64,000 nucleotides of DNA from CALUOB01 sp944322305 (GTDB lineage: Bacteria; Actinomycetota; Coriobacteriia; Coriobacteriales; Coriobacteriaceae), in assembly GCA_963931605.1 (NCBI GenBank), contig OZ007031.1, positions 372,001 through 436,000 of the forward strand. The letters run 5' to 3'. The notes below the pieces were generated by a model. It saw only the letters and a program-made list of their open reading frames with translations, did not search any database and had not been told where the DNA came from. The number at the start of each line of letters is the position of its first letter. Position 1 is the first letter of the stretch. A program made the position numbers and the translations under genes. Shown here piece after piece: positions 8,186 to 16,368 of this stretch.

Positions 8186-9266
8186 GCTAGCTGTTGTGTG
8201 CCAATAGGTTGTTTACGCCGGCAATGCGGGACATGGGCGGCAGGCCCCCGCAGGCGCTGTGCGGACGGGACCAATTATAGTGCTCGATGTAGGCGGGCAG
8301 GGCCTCGGCCCTGCCCGCCTCGCTCTCCCACGCCCTGCCGTACTGCCACTCCTGCGCGAGCGTCCTGTTCATCCGCTCCGCCTTGCCGTTCTGCCAGGGG
8401 CTGAAGGGCCTGGTGTAGATGTGGCGGACGCCCCTCCCGGAGAGAAGGGCGTTGAAGTCGCCGCTGCGGTAGCCCGGGCCGTTGTCGGTCATCACGCGCT
8501 CGACGGCGACGCCCAGGCCCGCGAAGAACGCCAGGCAGCGCTCCATGAAGGCGGCGCACGTCCCCTTGCGCTCGTCGGGGAGCAGCTCGGCGTAGGCGAC
8601 GCGTGAGAAGTCGTCGACCGCGACGTGCAGGCACGACCGCCCCGCGCCCGGGGCGGACCCGCAGCCGCGCCCGCGCGCCCTCCAGCCGCCGCCCTCGGGT
8701 ATGCGGGCGACCTTCTTGACGTCGACGTGGACGAGCTCGCCGGGGCGCTCGCGCTCGTAGCGCACGGGCGTGACGGGCCCGCGGCGGCGGACCTCGCCGG
8801 TCACGCGGTCGACGTCGGCGAGGCGCGGCAGGCCGGAGCGCGCCACGATCCTCGCGCAGGTCCGGGCGGGCACGCCCGTCGCGGCGGCGAGCGCGAGCGG
8901 GGCCAGGAGCATCGAGGAGCGCGCCTCGAGGACGCGCGCCTCGGTCTCGGGCGGCGTGGACCTCGCGAGCCTGCGCGGCCTGCTCGGCCGGTCGGACATC
9001 GGCTCGCCCCGCCGGGCCCTGGCGAGCCACTTCGAGGCGGTCTGCCTGCTCACGCCCGCCTGGCGCGCCGCCTCGGAGACGCGCGCGCCGGCGGCGACCC
9101 GGCTGCACAGCAGCTCTCGGCCGCGCGGCGTGAGCCTTGCGTTAGGATGTTGGGACATGGGATGGCCCCCCCTTCGCTGCAAGCCTGAACAACTCACAGC
9201 ATGCGGGAGCCATCCCTATTTGTCACCCTCGGGGCGTAAACAACGTCTTGGCACTGAACAGCTAGC
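8186..9266 (-). mobile_element. IS481-family insertion sequence with 6-bp target duplication
   Basis: The element runs from 8192 to 9260 (1,069 bp), starting TGTT and ending AACA. The terminal inverted repeats align over 28 nt with five mismatches: both ends carry TGTT, GTGCCAA and GTTGTTTACGCC. It is flanked by direct copies of GCTAGC at 8186-8191 and 9261-9266, matching the NCTAGN target preference described for IS481/IS1002. It carries one transposase and splits an antitoxin gene. Confidence 0.92.
8187..9158 (-). CDS. IS481-family transposase
   Basis: A 323-aa transposase: N-terminal helix-turn-helix (RGRELLCSRVAAGARVSEAA, then VSRQTASKWLARAR), then an rve/DDE integrase core with HVDVKKV, VAVDDFSRVAYAEL, MTDNGPGYRS and PWQNGKAERMNRTL. 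ATG at 9158 is chosen because AAGGGGGG precedes it; the frame extends 13 codons further. The TAG stop lies in the flanking GCTAGC target copy, so the gene borrows its stop codon from the target. The core looks intact, so the copy may be active. Confidence 0.9.
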   Translation of the reverse strand: MSQHPNARLTPRGRELLCSRVAAGARVSEAARQAGVSRQTASKWLARARRGEPMSDRPSRPRRLARSTPPETEARVLEARSSMLLAPLALAAATGVPARTCARIVARSGLPRLADVDRVTGEVRRRGPVTPVRYERERPGELVHVDVKKVARIPEGGGWRARGRGCGSAPGAGRSCLHVAVDDFSRVAYAELLPDERKGTCAAFMERCLAFFAGLGVAVERVMTDNGPGYRSGDFNALLSGRGVRHIYTRPFSPWQNGKAERMNRTLAQEWQYGRAWESEAGRAEALPAYIEHYNWSRPHSACGGLPPMSRIAGVNNLLAHNS

Positions 9267-9460
9267 CGACGCGCCTCGGCTTCAAGCACTTGGGCTCGCT
9301 GGTCAAGTTGAAGGCGCAAGCCTTCAAAGGCGTCGATGCTCATTACCACGAGGTCGCCCTCACCGTTCTTGGTGATAAAGATAGGCTCAGCAATTTGATG
9401 CGCTAGCTGCGAGATCTCGTTGTAGTCGCTGCGCAGCGCCGTGGAGGACTTGATGACCAT
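9194..9460 (-). pseudogene. Phd/YefM-like antitoxin, C-terminus replaced by IS481 sequence
   Basis: The ORF gives 88 residues, but only the first 67 (MVIKSSTALRSDYNEISQLA...LEAEARRLA) are native. From 9260 on the frame runs into the IS and adds 21 unrelated residues. The native part is the DNA-binding half of a Phd/YefM antitoxin (ITKNGEGDLVVMSIDAFE). The lost part is the C-terminal segment that normally wraps the toxin. The product may still bind its operator but should not neutralise toxin. AAGGGAG precedes the ATG at 9460. Confidence 0.85.
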
Positions 9461-9469
9461 ACAAGCTCC

Positions 9470-9510
9470 CTTATCGAATAAAATCCGTATTCAATACGAA
9501 TTCTAATACA
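9470..9510 (-). promoter_or_regulatory. Probable operator/promoter of the toxin-antitoxin operon
   Basis: Just upstream of the antitoxin start (minus strand) lies the palindrome CGTATTCAATACG at 9485-9497, inside an AT-rich stretch. Phd/YefM antitoxins usually autoregulate through such short palindromes at their own promoter. Function is inferred. Confidence 0.45.
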
Positions 9511-9555
9511 GTATGGCAGCTGGGGTAACGAGGGGAGGGAGAACAGGTATATATA

Positions 9556-9585
9556 CGATAAAAGCCCCTGAACGGGGCTCTTATC
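9556..9585 (-). terminator. Intrinsic terminator of the FmdB-like gene
   Basis: Read on the minus strand, AGCCCC and GGGGCT arms (9574-9579 and 9563-9568) are followed by TTTTATCG, with flanking GATAA/TTATC adding base pairs. It lies ~45 nt after the stop of the minus-strand zinc ribbon gene. Confidence 0.75.
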
Positions 9586-9625
9586 GCAGTGTGTCAATGT
9601 TTGCGGCCAAGGCCGTGACTTCTGG

Positions 9626-9898
9626 TTAGTTGCTCTTGTGCGGGCAGTTCTCGCAACCGCCCGAGGCGGAGCTGGAGGAGTCAGAGGAGGTGCCGCTGGT
9701 TGCCTCGGTGCTGGAGCTGCCGCCGCGCTGGTCGGTGTTGTAAAAGCCCGAGCCCTTGAACTCGATCCCGCTGGCGCTGAAGACCTTGTCGGCCGGCGCG
9801 CCGCACTCCGGGCAAGTGACGTCCGGATGCTCGGTCATGCCGTGCTGCACCTCGAACACCGTGCCGCACGACGTGCACTTGTAGTCGTAACGTGCCAT
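9626..9898 (-). CDS. FmdB-family zinc ribbon protein
   Basis: A 90-aa protein with the FmdB putative regulatory zinc ribbon: MARYDYKCTSCGTVFEVQHG, then CPECGAPADKVFSASG, with two CXXC knuckles and the usual aromatic positions. A Ser/Thr-rich linker leads to a terminal CENCPHKSN with an extra CXXC. The exact role of these proteins is unknown; they are often called regulatory by similarity to FmdB of Methylophilus. GGAGGGG precedes the ATG at 9898. It forms a single-gene unit with a terminator at 9556-9585. Confidence 0.85.
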   Translation of the reverse strand: MARYDYKCTSCGTVFEVQHGMTEHPDVTCPECGAPADKVFSASGIEFKGSGFYNTDQRGGSSSTEATSGTSSDSSSSASGGCENCPHKSN

Positions 9899-10320
9899 GT
9901 TGTCCCCTCCGTATGTACTGGTAAGCCGGGGGCTATTGTATCCAAAATCAGCTGTGTCACACCCCCTCCCATAGAATCGACAGGGAGCGGGCAGCTGACG
10001 CCGCGCGCGTCTTTCTCGCCTTGTGTCTCAGCCGCTTGCCGCTCGATCATGACCGTTCGCGAGGGAATGCATACCGTTCGCCAAACGTTTCCGCTCCCTT
10101 ACACCTGCTGTGTTTCACGCGCGTTGCGCGCTTGTTGCCGTTTCGGTGCCCGTCGGTTACGGCGGGCGAGAACAACGTTTCGGGTGCGTTGCGGTTGGGC
10201 AAACTGCCCGAGCCGACCATTGCCCGAAACATTCCCTTTCTAACCTGATTTGCGTGCCGCGCGCCACCTTGTCGGCGGCGCATCGGAACTCCGGCGGCAT
10301 GAGGGAGAAAGGGGAGAGGA
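9899..10320 (+). promoter_or_regulatory. Divergent upstream region of fmdB-like gene and urt operon
   Basis: No gene supported. A nested hairpin lies at 10175-10233: GTTTCGGG (10177-10184) pairs with CCCGAAAC (10223-10230), and inside it TTGGGCA (10195-10201) pairs with TGCCCGA (10205-10211). It is ~90 nt before urtA and could be an operator or leader structure for the urea operon. GGGGAGAGGA just before urtA is the ribosome-binding site. Confidence 0.35.
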
Positions 10321-11634
10321 ATGGCGAAACAGGGACACGCGCGCCCGCTGCCCGCGCAGCCGTGCCCCACGCGCCGCGCCTTCGTGGGCGCCGCGGCGGG
10401 CGTCCTGGGCTTGGCGGCGTTGGGAACCTCGGGCTGCGCGCAGAGCGCCCTCGCCGAGGCCGCGGCGGGCGCTGACCCGGGCGCCCAGCCCGCGTCGCAG
10501 GCTGCGGCGGACGTGACGGCCGACACGGTCAAGGTGGGCATCATGCACTCGCTCTCGGGCACCATGGCTATGAGCGAGAGCTCGGTGCGCGACGCCGAGA
10601 TGCTCGCCATCGAGGAGATCAACGCGGCCGGCGGCGTGCTGGGCCGCCGGATCGTGCCGGTAGTCGAGGACGGTGCCTCGGACAACGCGACGTTTGCCGA
10701 GAAGGCCGAGAAGCTCCTGATGAGCGACCATGTCGCCACGGTCTTCGGCTGCTGGACGAGCGCCTCGCGCAAGGCGGTGCTGCCCGTTTTCGAGCGGTAC
10801 AACGGGCTTCTGTGGTACCCGGTGCAGTACGAGGGCATGGAGTCGTCCAAGAACATCTTCTACGTGGGTGCGGCGCCCAACCAGCAGATCGTGCCGGCGG
10901 TAACCTACCTCGCCGAGCACTACGGCCCGCGCATCTTCCTGCTGGGCTCGGACTACGTGTTCCCGCGCACGGCGAACACCGTCATCAAGGCACAGGCCGC
11001 CGACGCCGGCTTTGAGATCGTGGGCGAGGAGTACACGCCCATGGGCCACACCGACTACGCCACGGTCATCAACAAGATCCGCGCCGCGCATCCCGACTTC
11101 GTGTTCAACACGCTGAACGGCGACTCCAACGTGTCGTTCTTCAAGCAGCTGCGCGACTCCGGCATCACCCCCGACGACTGCATGACCTGCTCGGTATCGG
11201 TGGCCGAGGAGGAGGTTGCCGGCATCGGCGCCGCCTACCTCGAGGGCCATATGACCTCGTGGAACTATTACGAGACCACCGACACGCCCGAGAACCACGC
11301 CTTCGTGCAGGCTTTCAAGGAGCGCTACGGCCAGAACCGCGTGACCGATGACCCCATCGAGGCGGGCTACTGCGCCGTGCACCTGTGGGCGGCGGCATGC
11401 GAGAAGGCCGGCAGCTTCGAGGTGGACGCCGTGCGCGAGGCCGCGGGCGGCGTGACCTTCCAGGCGCCCGAGGGCGCGATGACCATCGACGGCGAGAACC
11501 AGCACCTGTACAAGACGGTCCGCATCGGACGCGTCAACGCCGACGGCCTCATCGACGAGGAGTGGGCGTCCGACGAGCCGCTCAAGCCCGATCCGTACCT
11601 CAAGGGGTACCCGTGGGCCGCGGGGCTCTCTTAG
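10321..11634 (+). CDS. urtA: Urea ABC transporter, substrate-binding lipoprotein
   Basis: Extracellular urea-binding protein (437 aa) of the branched-chain-amino-acid-type ABC system. The N-terminus has twin arginines (TRRAFVGAAAGVLGLAAL) followed by a lipobox-like GTSGC, so it is probably a Tat-exported lipoprotein anchored at C39. The mature part begins TVKVGIMHSLSGTMAMSES and has family segments such as CWTSASRKAVLPVFE and LLWYPVQYEGME. It is assigned to urea rather than amino acids by these segments and by the adjacent urtBCDE and urease genes. It is the first gene of a tightly packed operon. Confidence 0.93.
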   Translation: MAKQGHARPLPAQPCPTRRAFVGAAAGVLGLAALGTSGCAQSALAEAAAGADPGAQPASQAAADVTADTVKVGIMHSLSGTMAMSESSVRDAEMLAIEEINAAGGVLGRRIVPVVEDGASDNATFAEKAEKLLMSDHVATVFGCWTSASRKAVLPVFERYNGLLWYPVQYEGMESSKNIFYVGAAPNQQIVPAVTYLAEHYGPRIFLLGSDYVFPRTANTVIKAQAADAGFEIVGEEYTPMGHTDYATVINKIRAAHPDFVFNTLNGDSNVSFFKQLRDSGITPDDCMTCSVSVAEEEVAGIGAAYLEGHMTSWNYYETTDTPENHAFVQAFKERYGQNRVTDDPIEAGYCAVHLWAAACEKAGSFEVDAVREAAGGVTFQAPEGAMTIDGENQHLYKTVRIGRVNADGLIDEEWASDEPLKPDPYLKGYPWAAGLS

Positions 11635-11653
11635 GAAAGGGGGAGAGGCGCAT

Positions 11654-12559
11654 ATGGTTGAAACCCTTATCATGCAGGCCTTCAACGGCATCAGCCTGAG
11701 CTCGATCCTGTTTCTGGCGGCGATCGGCCTGGCGGTGACCTTCGGCCTCATGCATGTCATCAACATGGCCCACGGCGAGTTCATCATGGTGGGCGCGTAC
11801 ACCGCCTACGTGGTGCAGAACGCGTTCTCGGGCCTGGGCGAGGCCTTCGGTCTCTACGTGCCCGTGGCGCTCGTGCTGTCGTTCATTATCGCGTCGGCCG
11901 TGGGCGCGGTGGTGGAGAAGCTCATCGTCAGCCGGCTCTACGGGCGCGTAGCCGACAGCCTGCTCGTTACCTGGGGCCTGTCGCTCGTGCTTCAGCAGCT
12001 GGCGCGCTCCATCTTCGGCTCGCCCAACGTGGGCGTCACCGTGCCGGGCTACATGGAGGGCTCGCTTGTGATCGGCGGGGTTGCCCTACCCTACACGCGC
12101 ATCTGGATCCTCATGATCGCGCTTCTGTGCCTGTTGGCGCTTTACCTGTTCATGTTCCGCACGCGTTTCGGGCGCACGGTGCGCGCCGTCATGCAGAACC
12201 GCCCCATGGCGGCCGCTCTCGGCGTGAACACCCGCCGCGTTGACAGCATCACGTTCGCGCTGGGCTCCGGCCTTGCGGGCCTCGCGGGCTGCGCGCTCAC
12301 CTGGATCGGCCTGGTGGGCCCGTCGCTCGGCCAGAACTACATCACCCAGGCGTTCATGACCGTGGTCGTGGGCGGCGTGGGCTCGGTTTTCGGCTCGGTC
12401 TTCGGCGCCGGGTTCATCGGCATCGGCCAGTCCATCTTCGAGTTCCTCACCGACGCCTCGCTCGGCCAGGCGCTCATCTTCCTCGCGGTCATCGTGCTGC
12501 TGCAGTTCCGCCCCAAGGGCATCTTCTCGGTGAGCAGCCGCTCGCTCGAGGACGAGTAG
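11654..12559 (+). CDS. urtB: Urea ABC transporter, permease UrtB
   Basis: A 301-aa LivH-type inner-membrane permease with ~8 hydrophobic segments. It begins MVETLIMQAFNGISLSSILF and has the conserved GLAVTFGLMHVINMAHGEF and the cytoplasmic loop FGRTVRAVMQNRPMAAALGV that contacts the ATPases. GAAAGGGGGAG at 11635-11645 gives the start. It lies 19 nt after urtA and 9 nt before urtC. Confidence 0.93.
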   Translation: MVETLIMQAFNGISLSSILFLAAIGLAVTFGLMHVINMAHGEFIMVGAYTAYVVQNAFSGLGEAFGLYVPVALVLSFIIASAVGAVVEKLIVSRLYGRVADSLLVTWGLSLVLQQLARSIFGSPNVGVTVPGYMEGSLVIGGVALPYTRIWILMIALLCLLALYLFMFRTRFGRTVRAVMQNRPMAAALGVNTRRVDSITFALGSGLAGLAGCALTWIGLVGPSLGQNYITQAFMTVVVGGVGSVFGSVFGAGFIGIGQSIFEFLTDASLGQALIFLAVIVLLQFRPKGIFSVSSRSLEDE

Positions 12560-12568
12560 GAGGCCTAC

Positions 12569-13821
12569 ATGGAAACCCTTACGAGAAACAAGACGCAGCG
12601 CAACCGCCTGCCCCTCTCGGTGGCGATCTTCGTCTGCCTGGCCGCGGTCCCGGCGGTGCTGCCCATGTTCCGCACCACGCTCATCGCTCGCTTCATGTGC
12701 TACGCCATCGTGGCCTTGGGCCTCGACATGATCTGGGGCTACACGGGCATCATGAGCTTGGGGCACGGCGTGTACTTCGGCCTCGGCGCGTACTGCATGG
12801 CCATGTACCTCAAGCTTGCGGCGTCGGGCGGCGGCATCCCCGACTTCATGCAGTGGTCGGGCTTCGACGCCCTGCCCGCGTGGTGGGCGCCGTTTTCCAA
12901 TCCTGCCTTCGCCTTCGCGATGGTGGTGCTCGTCCCCGTGGCGGTGTCGGTGGTCGTGGGCCTGCTCACGTTTCTGCACAACATCAAGGGCGTGTACTTC
13001 TCCATTCTCTCCCAGGCGCTCGCGCTCATCATGAGCGTGCTTCTGGTGGGCTCGCAGCAGTACACCGGCGGCTCCAACGGCCTGACCGACTTCGACACCA
13101 TCCTGGGCGCGCCGCTTTCGAGCCCCGTGACCGAGGTCGCGCTGTACTACGTGACCCTCGCGGCGCTCGTCGGCGTCTTCGCGCTGTGCTTCTTCCTCGT
13201 GAACCGCCGCATCGGCAAGATCTTCATGGCCATCCGCGACTCTGAGAACCGCGTGCGCTTCACCGGCTACAACACGGCCGTCTTCAAGGTGTTCGTCTAC
13301 GCCTTCTCGGCGGCGGTGGCGGGTGTCGCCGGCGCGCTCTACGTGAGCCAGGTGGGCATCATCACGCCCGCCGAGGTGGGCGTGGCGCCCTCCATCGAGA
13401 TGGTCGTGTGGGTGGCCGTCGGCGGCCGCGGCACGCTTGTGGGCGCCATCATCGGCGCGCTGCTCACCAGCGGCGTGGAGACCTTCGCCTCCGAGACCTT
13501 CCCCGACCTGTGGAACTACGTGCTCGGCCTCGTGTGCATCGTCGTGGTGCTCTTCCTGCCCGGCGGCCTTATGGATCTGCCGCGCGTTCCCGCCCGCATC
13601 CGCGCCTGGCTTGCGCGCAGCCGCTTCGGCGCCCCGCAGGAGGGCATCGGCACGCGCCTGGCTCCTGCCATGGCGGCCGAGGAGGGGGTCTCTGTGGGCG
13701 CCGCCCTGGCGGAGGAGGACTACGCCGAGTCCACGTACCGCGGCGCCGGCGATGACGAGGCGGGCGGCGATCCGCTCGCGCCTACGGCCGCAAGCGGCCT
13801 TGACGAGAAGGGAGGCCCCCG

Positions 13822-13825
<4 letters not shown>
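12569..13825 (+). CDS. urtC: Urea ABC transporter, permease UrtC
   Basis: A 418-aa LivM-type permease. After a short basic N-terminus it has multiple membrane spans, the family segment LGLDMIWGYTGIMSLGHGVYF, and the ATPase-coupling loop FMAIRDSENRVRFTGYN. The last ~70 residues form an acidic, Ala-rich cytoplasmic tail that is not part of the core fold. The TGA stop overlaps the urtD start, indicating coupled translation. Confidence 0.92.
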
Positions 13826-14730
<905 letters not shown>

Positions 14731-14731
14731 C

Positions 14732-15421
14732 ATGGCGCTCGAGATCAAGGGGCTCCTCGCCACCTACGGCGAGGGCATGGTGCTGCACGGCGTGAGCCTC
14801 ACGGCAAAGAAGGGCAAGGTCACGGCGCTCGTGGGACGCAACGGCGCCGGTAAGACCACCACGCTGAAGGCCCTCATGGGGCTTGTGGAGACGCCGCGCG
14901 GCAGCATCCGGCTGGACGGACGTGAGCTCATGGGGCTTCCGGCCTATGCCCGGGCGCGCGCCGGCATCGGCTACGTGCCGCAGGGCCGCGAGATCTTCCC
15001 GCAGCTCACGGTGGGCGAGAACCTCGAGTTGGGCATGGAGGCCAACCCCGAGGCGAAGAAGGTGCCGGAGGGGGTGTTCGAGACGTTCCCCATCCTGCGG
15101 GAGTTTCTGAACCGCAGGGGCGGCGACCTTTCGGGCGGCCAACAGCAGCAGCTCGCCATAGCCCGCGCGCTGGTGGCGGCGCCTCGGGCGCTCGTGCTCG
15201 ACGAGCCCACCGAGGGCATCCAACCGTCGGTGGTGCAGGAGATCGGCCGCGTCATCACCGCTCTCAAAAAGGACGTGGCGGTGCTTTTGGTGGAGCAGTA
15301 CCTGGAGTTCGCGCTCGACATCGCCGACGACGTGTACGTGATCGAGAAGGGCGAGATCGTGCAGCACGGCGCCCCGGACGAGCTCGACCAGGAGAAGCTG
15401 AAGGAAACGATGTCGCTCTAG
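14732..15421 (+). CDS. urtE: Urea ABC transporter, ATP-binding protein UrtE
   Basis: Second ATPase of the urea importer (229 aa): Walker A GRNGAGKTT, signature LSGGQQQQLAIARAL, Walker B ALVLDEPTEGIQPS, and a switch His region at VAVLLVEQYLEFA. The TEGIQPS after Walker B is characteristic of LivF/UrtE proteins. It starts one nucleotide after the urtD stop. It is followed by 114 nt without a gene and then ureA, so the urea transporter and urease are probably co-transcribed. Confidence 0.93.
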   Translation: MALEIKGLLATYGEGMVLHGVSLTAKKGKVTALVGRNGAGKTTTLKALMGLVETPRGSIRLDGRELMGLPAYARARAGIGYVPQGREIFPQLTVGENLELGMEANPEAKKVPEGVFETFPILREFLNRRGGDLSGGQQQQLAIARALVAAPRALVLDEPTEGIQPSVVQEIGRVITALKKDVAVLLVEQYLEFALDIADDVYVIEKGEIVQHGAPDELDQEKLKETMSL

Positions 15422-15535
15422 GCGCGCGGTGGCTGGCCGCTGCCCATGGCCTGCCACAGTGCGCGAAGGGCGGAGATGCGCGGCGCGCGGTAGGGGCAAC
15501 CCGCCGCGCCCGCCATAGGCGAAGGGAGAGCGGCG

Positions 15536-15850
15536 ATGCATCTGACCGAACGGGACCAGGAGAAGCTCCTGCTCCACGTGGCGGGGCAGCTCGCGCGCGA
15601 ACGGCGCGCGCGGGGCCTCAGGCTCAACTACCCGGAAGCGGTGGCGCTCATCAGCTCTGAGCTCATGGAGCGCGCCCGCGACGGCGAGGACGTGGCGGCG
15701 CTTATGAGCGCCGGCCGCGAGATCCTCAGCACCGGCGACGTCATGGACGGCGTGGCGGGCATGGTGCGGGAGGTGCAGGTGGAGTGCACGTTTCCCGACG
15801 GCACCAAGCTCGTGACCGTGCACGACCCCATCCAGGAGGTGGCGCGATGA
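15536..15850 (+). CDS. ureA: Urease gamma subunit
   Basis: A 104-aa structural subunit of nickel urease. It begins MHLTERDQEKLLLHVAGQLA and has LNYPEAVALISSELMERARDG and the C-terminal FPDGTKLVTVHDPI block, all diagnostic of UreA. GGCGAAGGGAGAG precedes the ATG. Its TGA overlaps the ureB ATG (ATGA), so the two are translationally coupled. Confidence 0.96.
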   Translation: MHLTERDQEKLLLHVAGQLARERRARGLRLNYPEAVALISSELMERARDGEDVAALMSAGREILSTGDVMDGVAGMVREVQVECTFPDGTKLVTVHDPIQEVAR

Positions 15851-16365
15851 ACGTGGGCGAGGTTATCTGCGCTCCCGGCTCCGTCGTTCTCAACGAGGGG
15901 CGGGCCACGGTGGAGGTCGACGTGGCCAACGTGGGCGACCGACCGGTGCAGGTGGGGTCGCACCTGCACTTCTTCGAGGCGAACCGCTGCCTGTCCTTTG
16001 ACCGGGCGGCGGCTTTCGGCTACCGGCTCGACGTGCCGTCAGGCACGTCGGTGCGCTTCGAGCCCGGCGAGGTCAAGCGCGTGCGGCTCACGGCCCTCGC
16101 GGGCGCGCGGCGCGCCTTCGGCCTGAACGGGCTTGCGTCCGGCGCGCTCGACGCGCCGGGCGCTGCCGAAGCGGCGCTTGCCAGGGCGGCGCGCCGCGGG
16201 TTTCTCGCCTATGAGCCGGGCGTGGCCGTTGGTTTCGACGGGAAGCGCTACGCCCTTGGCGGCGCGGCGCGCGCTGACGGGCAGGGCGGCGCGGTGAAGA
16301 GCGAGCCTCAAGGCGGCGGGTGCTTCTCGCCCGCTGGCGGCGCGGGCTCAGAGGAGGGGAGATAA
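15847..16365 (+). CDS. ureB: Urease beta subunit with extended C-terminus
   Basis: Structural beta subunit. It has the conserved VVLNEGRATVEVDVANVGDR, VQVGSHLHFFEANRCLSFDR and FGYRLDVPSGTSVRFEPGE blocks in the first ~90 residues. The protein is 172 aa, whereas stand-alone UreB is usually ~100-125. The extra C-terminal ~60 residues are Ala/Gly-rich and low complexity (ADGQGGAVKSEPQGGGCFSP). ATG at 15847 overlaps the ureA stop; an upstream in-frame ATG at 15784 lies inside ureA and is rejected. It ends 3 nt before ureC. Confidence 0.94.
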   Translation: MNVGEVICAPGSVVLNEGRATVEVDVANVGDRPVQVGSHLHFFEANRCLSFDRAAAFGYRLDVPSGTSVRFEPGEVKRVRLTALAGARRAFGLNGLASGALDAPGAAEAALARAARRGFLAYEPGVAVGFDGKRYALGGAARADGQGGAVKSEPQGGGCFSPAGGAGSEEGR

Positions 16366-16368
16366 GCC

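Noticed and set aside
15784..15846. Upstream start for ureB
   Set aside because: It lies inside ureA without a ribosome-binding site; the ATG overlapping the ureA stop gives the conserved MNVGEV start.
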